DNA of 64,000 bases, from positions 60,784 through 124,783 of the forward strand of contig NZ_JNJN01000001.1 of NCBI RefSeq assembly GCF_000701665.1, in the 5' to 3' direction. The stretch comes from Agathobaculum desmolans ATCC 43058 (GTDB lineage: Bacteria > Bacillota > Clostridia > Oscillospirales > Butyricicoccaceae). Made by a program: the position numbers and the translations under genes. Below, piece by piece: positions 25,799 through 33,652 of the stretch. The notes beneath the pieces were generated by a model. It made no database searches. It had not been told where the DNA came from and worked only from the letters and a program-made list of their open reading frames with translations. How positions within the stretch are numbered: the first letter of the stretch is position 1; each line of letters begins with the position of its first letter.

Positions 25799-26008
25799 GT
25801 GCGCAGAAAAAACCATCCGGAGGATCTGATCCGGATGCTGTACGAGATCGCGGACGATGCGGAAGCACCGGCAAACAGCCGGCTGACCGCGATCCGCGAG
25901 ATCCTCGATCGGACGGTCGGCAAGGGGACGATGCTGGACGACAGCGAAGCGGAAAGCGGCCCGGTCGAAATCGTATTTCGGATCGTCGACGATACGAATT
26001 CCCCATAA
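25799..26008 (+). CDS. Putative small terminase subunit
   Basis: A GTG start at 25799 follows AAGGAGG by about 10 nt and gives a 69-residue acidic-basic protein. Its SRLTAIREILDRTVGKG segment resembles the small terminase/DUF5681-like helix found before many large terminases. It is shorter than usual: the typical N-terminal DNA-binding helix-turn-helix is reduced or absent. The longer frame upstream (from 25607) overlaps the promoter and is rejected. Its stop TAA overlaps the first codon of the large terminase (ATAA at 26005-26008). Position immediately upstream of terL is the main argument for the role. Confidence 0.6.
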   Translation: MRRKNHPEDLIRMLYEIADDAEAPANSRLTAIREILDRTVGKGTMLDDSEAESGPVEIVFRIVDDTNSP

Positions 26009-27303
26009 CACGCAGGCAGGCCGCGTTTATCCAATCCGACACGTTCGAAACGCTGTTCGGCGGCGCTGCCGGCGGCGGCAAAAGCCACGGCCAGCTGTTG
26101 GACGCACTGCGCTTTGCCGTAACCTATCCCGGCTCGCGGCAGCTCATGCTGCGGCGCACCATGCCCGAGCTGGAGCGCTCACTCGTTCCCGCCGCGCTGC
26201 GGCTGTATCCGCGGTGCATCGCCACGTATAAGGTCAGTGAGCACCGCTGGGAATTTTCCAACCGCTCCACACTGGAATTTGGCTACTGCGATGCGGAAAG
26301 CGACGTGACCCGCTATCAGTCCGCCGAGTACGATGTCATCCGCTTTGACGAGCTGACCCATTTTACGGAAAGCCAGTTCACTTATCTGCTCTCCCGCATC
26401 CGCGGAGCAAACAGCTATCCCAAGCAGGTCAAGGCCACGACCAATCCCGGCGGTGTTGGACATCAATGGGTCAAAAGCCGTTACATTGATCCCGCACCAC
26501 CGAACACGGTATGGGAAAAGAACGGCACCAGCCGCCTGTTTCTGCCCGCCAAGCTGACGGACAATCCATTTTTGCAGCAGGCGGACAAAAACTACCAGAA
26601 GCGGCTGCAGCTGCTTACACCGCATGACCGCCGCGCCCTGCTCGACGGTGTTTGGGAGCTGGACGAGGGACGGTATTTCCGCGAATTTTCCACCGCCCTG
26701 CACGTTACGCCGCCCCATCCCATCCCCCGCGGCTGGCGGCGGTTCCTGACGATCGACTACGGTCTGGACATGCTCGCCGCGCTGTGGATCGCACAAAGCC
26801 CGGATGGATACAGTGTAGTATACCGTGAGCTCTATCAGCCGGGACTGATCATTTCCGAAGCAGCGGCGGCAATCCAAAACTGCGAGCTGTCCGGCGAACA
26901 GATCGACTGCCGTCTGGCGCCGCCCGACCTGTGGAACCGGCGGCAGGAAACCGGCAAAAGCGCGGTGGAGCTGTTTGCAGACTGCGGCCTGCTGTTCGAC
27001 AAGAGCAGCAACGAGCGTGTGGCCGGGTGGCTGGCGCTGCATGAGCTGCTTGCACCACGCAAGGATCTGTTCGGCACGGTTCGCCCCCGCCTGACGATTT
27101 TTGATACCTGCCGCAACCTGATCCGCACGCTGCCCGCCTTGCAGCATGACAGCCGCAATCCGTCCGATACGGCGAACACACCGCACGAACTGACCCACGC
27201 GCCTGATGCGCTGCGCGGCTATGCAGCCACCATCTACGAGCCGCCTGCACCCGTGCAGCCGACCACGTATGACTGCGAGATAGGCGAGTTTTTGAGGTAT
27301 TGA
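26005..27303 (+). CDS. Phage large terminase subunit; canonical start codon lost (ATA)
   Basis: The protein has the terminase motor and nuclease: Walker A GGAAGGGKS just after the N-terminal TRRQAAFIQS, Walker B VIRFDELTHF, then a nuclease domain with FLTIDYG, LAPPDLW and HAPDALRG acidic positions. It packages DNA into the prohead. No ATG, GTG or TTG occurs in this frame from the preceding stop at 25741 until the TTG at 26098, which lies after Walker A. The expected start is at 26005, where ATAA replaces the usual ATGA overlap with terS. Translation from 26005 would give 432 residues; from 26098 it would be motor-dead. Expression may rely on AUA re-initiation, a -1 slip at CCC-CAT-AA, or may be lost. 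Confidence 0.85.
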   Translation: MTRRQAAFIQSDTFETLFGGAAGGGKSHGQLLDALRFAVTYPGSRQLMLRRTMPELERSLVPAALRLYPRCIATYKVSEHRWEFSNRSTLEFGYCDAESDVTRYQSAEYDVIRFDELTHFTESQFTYLLSRIRGANSYPKQVKATTNPGGVGHQWVKSRYIDPAPPNTVWEKNGTSRLFLPAKLTDNPFLQQADKNYQKRLQLLTPHDRRALLDGVWELDEGRYFREFSTALHVTPPHPIPRGWRRFLTIDYGLDMLAALWIAQSPDGYSVVYRELYQPGLIISEAAAAIQNCELSGEQIDCRLAPPDLWNRRQETGKSAVELFADCGLLFDKSSNERVAGWLALHELLAPRKDLFGTVRPRLTIFDTCRNLIRTLPALQHDSRNPSDTANTPHELTHAPDALRGYAATIYEPPAPVQPTTYDCEIGEFLRY

Positions 27304-27307
27304 AACG

Positions 27308-27360
27308 AATGGAGAATGTTCGCCGCCGCATGCTCCGCTCTGCATTCTCAATTCTCCATT
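27308..27360. repeat. Dispersed inverted repeat (ATGGAGAATG family), copy 1, inside the capsid island
   Basis: AATGGAGAATG (27308-27318) faces CATTCTCAATTCTCCATT (27343-27360). The same arms recur at three other intergenic sites in this window. Confidence 0.65.
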
Positions 27361-27378
27361 TCAGAAAGGGAGGAATCT

Positions 27379-27573
27379 ATGGAAGTATTATTTTATTGTA
27401 TCGGCGCCGCCCTGCTGGTGCTGACCGGCGCGGTCGCATCCGGCGGGCTGCGGCTGCCGCAGCGGCAGCCCAAAGCCGGCACCGCATCCCCGCAGCCGCC
27501 GGACGATGCGCTCAGCCGCGATCTGGCAGCGCTGATGGCATATGGACGAGAGGAGGACGAGCATGCGGTTTGA
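27379..27573 (+). CDS. Small membrane protein between terminase and portal genes
   Basis: The 64-residue protein starts at an ATG with GGGAGG 5 nt upstream. One N-terminal membrane helix (about 4-22, LFYCIGAALLVLTGAVASGG) is followed by a Pro/Gln-rich linker and an acidic tail. It overlaps the portal start by 11 nt, so the two are translationally coupled. The position and single helix are compatible with a spanin- or holin-like role, but nothing specific identifies it. Confidence 0.55.
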   Translation: MEVLFYCIGAALLVLTGAVASGGLRLPQRQPKAGTASPQPPDDALSRDLAALMAYGREEDEHAV

Positions 27574-29125
27574 CCCCTCACCGGCGGCCATTTGGAAAAA
27601 GTACGAGCGCGACCGCGACTATAAGCGCTCGATCGGGCTGTATGACCGGGTGCGCCGCAACGAAGCCTTTTATCTGGGGCGGCAGTGGGAAGGGCTGCGG
27701 GTACAGTCGCTCGACCCGCTGATCTTCAATGTACTGCGCCGCTGTGTCAACCTGTTTGTCTCCATGCTGGTCTCGGATGACATTGCCGTGCGCGCCCAGC
27801 CGTTCGATATGGATACTGAAGGACGGCACACTGCCCGTGTACTCGAGCGTGCGTTTGCGTCGGCAATCGAACGGTCGGGGGTAAAAGCGCTCGGACGGCC
27901 GCTGCTCAAAAACGCCTGTGTGGACGGCGACGCCTGCTTTTACATCCACTTTGATCCCGCAGTGGAAACCGGACAGGCTGTTAAGGGGGATCTGGCGGTC
28001 GAGCTGATCGACTCGGTCAACCTTTGCTTCGGCAATCCGGCCTGCGACGAGGTACAGCGCCAGCCTTACCTTATCATCGCCATGCGCCGCGACGCGGATG
28101 AGGTCCGCGCGGAAGCCAAGGCGAACGGCATGACCGCCGCCGAGCTCGAAGCGATCGTACCCGATGATGACGGCACCTCACTGCGGTACCGTGCAAACGG
28201 AACCGAGGAGCGCGTGACCGTACTGCTGCACATGCGGCGTGTGGACGGCGGCATCGCCTTTTGCAAAACCACCCGCACTGCCACTGTGATGCGTGAAAAA
28301 ACACTGCCCTACCGCCTGTATCCGGTAACCCATCTGTGCTGGAACCGCGTACGCGGCTCGTGCCACGGGGAAAGCCCGCTGACCGAGGCCATTCCCAACC
28401 AGATTGCGATCAACAAGCTGTATTCCATGTATGTGCAGTGCATCAAGCAGGTGGCTTTCCCCAAAATCGTTTACGATATGACCCGTTTCCCGGATGGATG
28501 GTCCAACGATGTGGGCAAGGCAGTCGCCATGCGCGGCAACCCGAACGAGGCCGTTGCCGCTGCGTTCAAAGCGCCGGATATCTCCGCGCAGGTGCTCGGT
28601 CTGCTGAAACAGATGATGACCGATACAGCCGAACTGATGGGCGCGTCTGAAGCCGCGCTCGGTACGGTACGGCCGGACAATACCTCCGCTATCGTGGCGG
28701 TGCAGAACGCCACCGCCGCCCCGCTCGAGCTGACCAAAATGGCTTTTTACCGGTTTACCGAGGAATGGGCGCGTATTTTCCTCGACTTGATGGGCGTGCA
28801 CTACGGGGTGCGCACCATTGTAGTGCCCGATGAGGACGGCGGCGAACCGCAGCGGCAGTCCTTCGACTTTTCTACCTTAGCCGGTCAGGATATGCGGCTG
28901 CAGGTGGATGTCGGCGCAGCAAGCTACTGGTCGGAAACCATGCAGACCATGACCAACGACCATCTGCTCGAAAGCGGCGTGATCACCGATCCGTTGGTTT
29001 ATCTGGAACACGTGCCTGACCATCAGGTGCGCGGCAAACACGAATTGCTGCACGCACTCCGCGTACAGCGACAGCAGCAAAAGGAGGAACAAACACATGC
29101 AGAACAAACACAAGCTGAACACTGA
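27563..29125 (+). CDS. Phage portal protein
   Basis: The 520-residue protein is a portal by position (directly after terL) and by sequence: an N-terminal AIWKKYERDRDYKRSIG, FYLGRQWEG, a middle QIAINKLYSMYVQCIKQ region and a C-terminal helix near the end of the crown. The portal forms the dodecameric ring at one capsid vertex through which DNA is packaged. The start is the ATG at 27563 with AGGAGG 6 nt upstream, rather than 27542. It overlaps the next gene by 29 nt. Confidence 0.8.
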   Translation: MRFDPSPAAIWKKYERDRDYKRSIGLYDRVRRNEAFYLGRQWEGLRVQSLDPLIFNVLRRCVNLFVSMLVSDDIAVRAQPFDMDTEGRHTARVLERAFASAIERSGVKALGRPLLKNACVDGDACFYIHFDPAVETGQAVKGDLAVELIDSVNLCFGNPACDEVQRQPYLIIAMRRDADEVRAEAKANGMTAAELEAIVPDDDGTSLRYRANGTEERVTVLLHMRRVDGGIAFCKTTRTATVMREKTLPYRLYPVTHLCWNRVRGSCHGESPLTEAIPNQIAINKLYSMYVQCIKQVAFPKIVYDMTRFPDGWSNDVGKAVAMRGNPNEAVAAAFKAPDISAQVLGLLKQMMTDTAELMGASEAALGTVRPDNTSAIVAVQNATAAPLELTKMAFYRFTEEWARIFLDLMGVHYGVRTIVVPDEDGGEPQRQSFDFSTLAGQDMRLQVDVGAASYWSETMQTMTNDHLLESGVITDPLVYLEHVPDHQVRGKHELLHALRVQRQQQKEEQTHAEQTQAEH

Positions 29126-29618
29126 AGCTCAGCCGTCCGCCGTACCGGACACACTGCCGGCCGATCCGTTCACAGCGCCGCAGGCAAATGCTCCGGCAGC
29201 GGCACAGGCCGCAGCCGGGGAAGCGCCCCGCTATCCCGTGCCGGTGGACGGTCAGACCGTTGAACTGACACTGGAGGAGCTGATCGAGGCCGCCAGTCTC
29301 GGGCTTTCCAAGCAGAACGCCTACGTACGGCGCAACCGTGCGGCAGCCGGTATGCCGAACGGGCAGATCTATGCCGCGTTTGTTGAGGAATACCCCGAGG
29401 TCAAGCCCGAGGACATCCCGCCCGAGGTATGGGACTGGGCACAGCGCGAAGGCTCGCTGGTTTCCGCCTACCGCAAGTGGGAGCTGCTGACCCTGAAGGA
29501 CGAGCTGGCGGCACTGGAAATGAACCAGAAAAACCGCCGCGCTGCCGTCGGTCCGGCACAGTCGGACGGCGAGGCCACCGGTGTCGATCCGGTAACGCTG
29601 GCGCTGCTCGGCCGATAA
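29097..29618 (+). CDS. Putative capsid scaffolding protein
   Basis: The 173-residue protein begins with about 50 residues of low-complexity Ala/Pro/Gln. Helical and charged segments follow (about 60-150), e.g. VELTLEELIEAASLGLSKQNAY, with a short C-terminal basic stretch. Being directly upstream of the major capsid gene, Ala-rich and largely helical, it fits a scaffold. There is no protease motif, so a capsid-maturation protease is not evident in the island. RBS AGGAGG lies about 9 nt before the ATG, inside the portal gene. Confidence 0.5.
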   Translation: MQNKHKLNTEAQPSAVPDTLPADPFTAPQANAPAAAQAAAGEAPRYPVPVDGQTVELTLEELIEAASLGLSKQNAYVRRNRAAAGMPNGQIYAAFVEEYPEVKPEDIPPEVWDWAQREGSLVSAYRKWELLTLKDELAALEMNQKNRRAAVGPAQSDGEATGVDPVTLALLGR

Positions 29619-29622
29619 GCAC

Positions 29623-29717
29623 AATGGAAAATGCAGAATAGAGAATGGACTCGATGATCCACAGAGCCCGCGCTCCATTCCGCCCGACAATTCTCATTCT
29701 ACTGTCTCAATTTTCTA
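29623..29717. repeat. Dispersed inverted repeat (ATGGAGAATG family), copy 2, between scaffold and capsid genes
   Basis: The left arm CAATGGAAAATGCAG..GAGAATGGA and right arm ATTCTCATTCT..CTCAATTTTC are diverged versions of copies 1 and 3. It sits between two consecutive structural genes. Confidence 0.55.
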
Positions 29718-29732
29718 AAGGAGGTTTTCTTT

Positions 29733-30764
29733 ATGGCTATCAATCTTGCGACCAAATATTCCGACCAGATCGCAGAGGTGTTCACCCGCGCATCCTTTAT
29801 CAAGGGCAAAACCGCCGAAACCTTTGATCTGACAGGCGTCAAGACCCTTAAGGTATACACGCCGATCACGGTGGAGGAAGTCGACTACGACCGTGACGGC
29901 GGACTGAAGCGCTACGGCGATGTCACCGAAATGCAGGACGTGGTGCAGGAGCTGACCATGACGCAGGACAAGGCGTTTACACTGACCATCGACAAGGGCA
30001 ACAATCTGGATCAGAACCTTGTCAAAAACGCCGCAGATATGCTGCGGCTCCAGCTAAACGAAAAATCCACCCCCGCAGCAGACAAATACGCTTTCCGCCG
30101 TTTTGTCACCATGGCCGGTACCATTGCAGAAAGCGAAAAGCCGACCAAGAGCACCATCATCTCCAAAATTGCGGACGCTTCGCAGGCGCTGGACGACGCG
30201 CTGGTGCCGGACGACAACCGTTATCTCTATCTGACAAGCGAAATGTACAAGCTGGTCTGCACCTCGGATGAATTTGCAGGCGTGGATGTGCTGGCGCGTC
30301 AGTCGATCGCCAAGGGCGTATGCGGCGAGGTTTTCGGTATGAATGTTGTGCGCGTACCCAAGTCCTATCTGCCGGAAAACGTCTACTTTCTGGTGGCGCA
30401 CAAGGATGCGGTGCTCATGCCCTACAAAATCGCAGATGCCAAGGTGCACGAAGACCCTGTCGGCGTATCCGGTGCGCTGATCGAAGGCCGTCACTATTAT
30501 GATGCCTATGTACTGGGCGCCAAGTGCGGCGGCGTATACGCACTGACCGCGACCGGCGCACGCACCGCCGCGCCGACGGTTTCCGGCAATAAGATCACCG
30601 GTGCCGGCACGATCCGCTATACGCTGGATGGCTCAGACCCGCGCTACTCGGATTCGGCCAAGGATTATGTTGCCGAAACCACGCTGACGGCTGAACCGGG
30701 CTGCAAGATCCGCGCGTTTGCTGCGGAGGACAGCAAATACCCCTCTTCCGTCGCAGAAGGATAA
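29733..30764 (+). CDS. HK97-fold major capsid protein with a C-terminal Ig/chitobiase-like domain
   Basis: The 343-residue protein starts MAINLATKYSDQIAEVF and has a central P-domain-like region (LTIDKGNNLDQNL..., LVPDDNRYLYLTSEMY). The A-domain follows (VPKSYLPENVYFLVAHKDAV), as in HK97-type coat proteins of Firmicutes phages. Residues about 265-343 form a separate module: APTVSGNKITGAGTIRYTLDGSDPRYS..., the YTLDGSDP signature of CHB_HEX_C-type Ig folds. This module may be displayed on the capsid surface. RBS AAAGGAGG lies 7-8 nt upstream. It is the last gene before an inverted gene and terminator. Confidence 0.82.
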   Translation: MAINLATKYSDQIAEVFTRASFIKGKTAETFDLTGVKTLKVYTPITVEEVDYDRDGGLKRYGDVTEMQDVVQELTMTQDKAFTLTIDKGNNLDQNLVKNAADMLRLQLNEKSTPAADKYAFRRFVTMAGTIAESEKPTKSTIISKIADASQALDDALVPDDNRYLYLTSEMYKLVCTSDEFAGVDVLARQSIAKGVCGEVFGMNVVRVPKSYLPENVYFLVAHKDAVLMPYKIADAKVHEDPVGVSGALIEGRHYYDAYVLGAKCGGVYALTATGARTAAPTVSGNKITGAGTIRYTLDGSDPRYSDSAKDYVAETTLTAEPGCKIRAFAAEDSKYPSSVAEG

Positions 30765-30768
30765 CAAA

Positions 30769-30791
30769 AAAAGCCGCCCATAGGGCGGCAT
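30769..30791 (-). terminator. Terminator of the minus-strand moron gene
   Basis: GCCGCCC ATA GGGCGGC is followed by seven T residues on the minus strand. No T-run lies on the plus side, so plus-strand capsid transcription can pass. It is 45 bp downstream of the 97-residue gene. Confidence 0.7.
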
Positions 30792-30835
30792 AGCACAGGT
30801 GTCCGGCCTGACAAAAGCGCAGATTCCATACATCC

Positions 30836-31129
30836 TCAAAGCCGGTCGATATACCGCTTGGCCTCTAACAGGCTCCAGCCGGTTTGCTCCCGCAGGCGCT
30901 TGACCGCCTCTGCATCCTGACCGCTCTGCTTGCGCAGAGTAAGCTCATTGCGTAATATTTCATCAATATAATCCGTTCTGTATTCAGGGTGCCCACTGCT
31001 GTCTGCCAGCCGATCCACACATGCGCGAAGCTGCTCTACCTGCTGCTGCAATGAGCGCTGCCGTAAATACAGCACCGTCAGGCAAGCAACAAACGCCGAT
31101 ACCAAATATGCTATGATCCGATATACCAT
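30836..31129 (-). CDS. Inverted small membrane protein inside the capsid island (moron-like)
   Basis: The 97-residue protein has one N-terminal membrane helix (about 3-22), a short coiled coil (about 24-40) and a C-terminal stretch VKRLREQTGWSLLEAKRYID. The last stretch resembles the L7/L12 C-terminal helix pattern. It is transcribed against the surrounding virion genes, from its own promoter (TTGTTC-18-TATGCT at 31171-31200), with GGGGGAG 6 nt before the ATG and its own terminator. Such inverted, self-contained genes in phage operons are called morons and often benefit the host. Function unknown. Confidence 0.7.
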   Translation of the reverse strand: MVYRIIAYLVSAFVACLTVLYLRQRSLQQQVEQLRACVDRLADSSGHPEYRTDYIDEILRNELTLRKQSGQDAEAVKRLREQTGWSLLEAKRYIDRL

Positions 31130-31170
31130 GATCCGCTCCCCCTTTGACCGGTTGATTTGATATCAGTATA

Positions 31171-31200
31171 GCATACCGTACTGCAGCAATTATGAACAAA
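31171..31200 (-). promoter_or_regulatory. Promoter of the inverted small membrane protein
   Basis: On the minus strand, TTGTTC (31195-31200), an 18-nt spacer and TATGCT (31171-31176) lie about 42 nt before the start codon of the 97-residue gene. Confidence 0.5.
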
Positions 31201-31278
31201 ATGAGAATCTTCATCAAACGGCACATCTGCACTTTTGTCAGGCCGGACGCCGCCGCATTCCGCAAAGGAGGAATCACC

Positions 31279-31647
31279 ATGACCGGAACCGAATGTTTCC
31301 ATGCCGCGCTCAACCTACTTGCTGAAACACCGAACAGCGGTGTGTATTACGAGCAATTTGCACTCGGCGCACTCAACCAGCTCTTATCCAACAGCCTGCG
31401 CGAAATCAATGCCGAGCATGTATTCCGCGCTGAGCCGGTGCTGGATGCGCCGCCGCGCCTGCACGCACTGTCGGACGAGATCCCTGCAGGCGACTGGCTG
31501 GTGCGCGAATGCTTTCCGTATGGGCTCGCAGCCCTGCTTGTAGCGGATGACGACAAGGCTAAATTCAACTGGGCTGCCAACGAATACACCGACCGGCTGC
31601 TGCGGCACTGCCCCGCACAATTCACCGCAATCCGGGAGATGGTATGA
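31279..31647 (+). CDS. Putative head-to-tail adaptor protein
   Basis: The 122-residue protein starts at the ATG at 31279, behind AAAGGAGG at 7 nt; the frame open to 31192 lacks an RBS. It is mostly helical (ALNLLAETPNSGVYYEQFALGALNQLLSN) and falls between the capsid and nozzle genes, the place of the connector or adaptor protein in podovirus-like genomes. Its stop overlaps the nozzle start in an ATGA, the junction type that terL has lost. The role is inferred from order and size. Confidence 0.6.
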   Translation: MTGTECFHAALNLLAETPNSGVYYEQFALGALNQLLSNSLREINAEHVFRAEPVLDAPPRLHALSDEIPAGDWLVRECFPYGLAALLVADDDKAKFNWAANEYTDRLLRHCPAQFTAIREMV

Positions 31648-33467
31648 TGCGCGCCTATCAATTTCCTTATCCCGAAACCGAGCAGGAAACCGTGATCCAC
31701 CGCTTTGGCGGCGTGGATTTCCGCACGCACCCCACCAAGGTATCACTTTCCCGCTCGCCCGATATGCAGAACATGATCTGTGACCAGAACGATTTTCTGG
31801 TCAAGCGCACAGGGTGGAAAACACAGCAGCGCTATGATGCGCCCGTTTACGGGCTGTTCCCCCTTCCGGACGGTTCGGGGTTTGCCGTCCATGCCGGGAA
31901 CCAGTTGTTTTTCCGCCCTGCTGCCGGCGAACAAACGGTATTGTGCAGCGACATGCACACCGCATTCTCACAGTCCTTCTGTATAAACGGCGTATTGTAC
32001 ATTATGGACGGAAAGACTTACCGCGCCGTGCAGCGCGATCCGGAAAAAAAGAACTGGAAAACCGTTCCGGTGCAGGAACAGGCCTATGTTCCCACCACAA
32101 CGATTTCCGCCGCGCCGACCGGCGGCGGCACCGCCCATGAAGCCGTCAATCTGCTGACACCCAAGCGCATCAACACGTTTATCGGCAACGGTTCTGCCAC
32201 CCAGTTTCAGGTGGATGCCAAAGAACTGGACGACGTCCCTGTAACAGCTGAGGTGGACGGCAAAGCCGTCACGGTATCCTCGGTCAACCGCACGACCGGA
32301 CTGGTCACCCTGTCCGCCGCGCCGCCCAACGGCAACGGACTGGCCAACGTATCCATTGCGTTTTCCAAAACCGTCTCAGGCTATCAGGACAAGATCAACC
32401 ACTGCCGGTTTGCCGGCCTGTACGGCGGCAAAAACGACACCCGCGTTTTTCTCTCCGGCAATCCGAAGGAGCCGAACTGCGACTGGCAAAGCGGGCTGTA
32501 TGATCCAACCTACTTTCCGGATACCGGCTACACCCGCATGGGAACAGATGCCGCTGCGATTGTCGGCTATGTCAAGCAGTATGAAAGCCAGCTGGTCATC
32601 AAATCCGGCGGGGCGCAGGAGGCATCCAGTTATCTGCGCTCGTACCTGATGGCCGATGACGGCACAGCGCTCTATCCCCTCAAGCAGGGTGCTCAGGGCG
32701 CGGGAGCCATCGCGTCACGCAGCTTTGCAGCTCTGAATGATATGCCGCTTTTCCTCTCTGACCGCGGGATACAGGGCATATTCGGCACGGCGGTAGCCGA
32801 ACAGCATACCATTCGATCGGTATCGGATGCGATCATTCCCCGGCTTGCTCGTGAACCCGATCTCCAAAACGCCTGCGCTGCGGTGTTCGAAGGCAAGTAC
32901 TACCTTGCCGTCAACGGCCATATATACATTGCCGACGGTGCCCTGATCGAAGACAACGGCGATCCCGCATGGTTTTACTGGACCGAAGTACCCGCCCAAT
33001 GCCTTGCAGTACTGGATCGTGCCCTGTGGTTCGGCACCGCAGACGGACGGCTGTGCCGCTTTGCCGCTGCCAGCGAGGATCACGCCTATCTTGATGACGC
33101 GCAGGCGATCCATGCTTACTGGCGCACGCCTACGCTGCCGCTTGCGGACTGGGGGCATGTGAAAACCGTGCGGGATGTGATTCCCACGCTCATGCCCTAT
33201 TCCCGCTCCGGCGCAACCGTGCAATATGAAAATGAAAACGGCAGCCGGCTTGCATTATCACGTAATATGGATCTATTTTCATTTAAAACACTTGACTTTT
33301 CACGTTTTTCCTTCCGCTGTATCCCGGGCGCGGTCAGTTACCGCACCCGCTGGCGGCAGCACCGCATGCCGCTGTTCGCCGTGCGCATTGGCAACGACCG
33401 TCCGGATGAGCCCTTCGGCCTGCTCGCGCTCACGATCCGATGGACACAAGGACAAACCGTGATCTGA
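31644..33467 (+). CDS. Putative podovirus-type tail nozzle/tubular protein (beta-propeller-like)
   Basis: The 607-residue protein is rich in repeated beta motifs (e.g. RFGGVDFRTHPTKV near the start, GYVKQYESQLVIKSGG, SFAALNDMPLFLSDRGIQG, LAVLDRALWFGTADGRLCRF). This pattern fits the beta-propeller nozzle of short-tailed phages (T7 gp12 / P22 gp10 type). An insertion (about 165-240) resembles a small beta-barrel domain. No tape-measure or sheath gene is present, which supports a short, non-contractile tail. It is translationally coupled to the adaptor gene. The class is inferred from order and composition. Confidence 0.6.
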   Translation: MMRAYQFPYPETEQETVIHRFGGVDFRTHPTKVSLSRSPDMQNMICDQNDFLVKRTGWKTQQRYDAPVYGLFPLPDGSGFAVHAGNQLFFRPAAGEQTVLCSDMHTAFSQSFCINGVLYIMDGKTYRAVQRDPEKKNWKTVPVQEQAYVPTTTISAAPTGGGTAHEAVNLLTPKRINTFIGNGSATQFQVDAKELDDVPVTAEVDGKAVTVSSVNRTTGLVTLSAAPPNGNGLANVSIAFSKTVSGYQDKINHCRFAGLYGGKNDTRVFLSGNPKEPNCDWQSGLYDPTYFPDTGYTRMGTDAAAIVGYVKQYESQLVIKSGGAQEASSYLRSYLMADDGTALYPLKQGAQGAGAIASRSFAALNDMPLFLSDRGIQGIFGTAVAEQHTIRSVSDAIIPRLAREPDLQNACAAVFEGKYYLAVNGHIYIADGALIEDNGDPAWFYWTEVPAQCLAVLDRALWFGTADGRLCRFAAASEDHAYLDDAQAIHAYWRTPTLPLADWGHVKTVRDVIPTLMPYSRSGATVQYENENGSRLALSRNMDLFSFKTLDFSRFSFRCIPGAVSYRTRWRQHRMPLFAVRIGNDRPDEPFGLLALTIRWTQGQTVI

Positions 33468-33484
33468 ACAAAAAGGAGGTTGCC

Positions 33485-33649
33485 ATGCCTGATTTTTTCG
33501 ATAACGACACCGTCGCCCTGCTTGCGCTCGGCCTGACCTGTATCTGCGGCGTTTTTATGGGACAGGAAAGCCTATGCGCAGCCGCGATCGGCGCAATCGG
33601 CGGCTATATCGGCTCGCGTGTCATGCATACAAAAAACAAAAGGAGGTAA
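33485..33649 (+). CDS. Two-helix small membrane protein, holin-like
   Basis: The 54-residue protein starts at an ATG with AAGGAGG 5 nt upstream. It has an acidic N-terminus, two hydrophobic segments (about 10-25, VALLALGLTCICGVFM, and about 32-46, AAAIGAIGGYIGSRVM) and a basic tail KNKRR. This topology is typical of class II holins, but no endolysin gene follows. It may instead be a virion-associated membrane protein. Confidence 0.5.
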   Translation: MPDFFDNDTVALLALGLTCICGVFMGQESLCAAAIGAIGGYIGSRVMHTKNKRR

Positions 33650-33652
33650 GCC

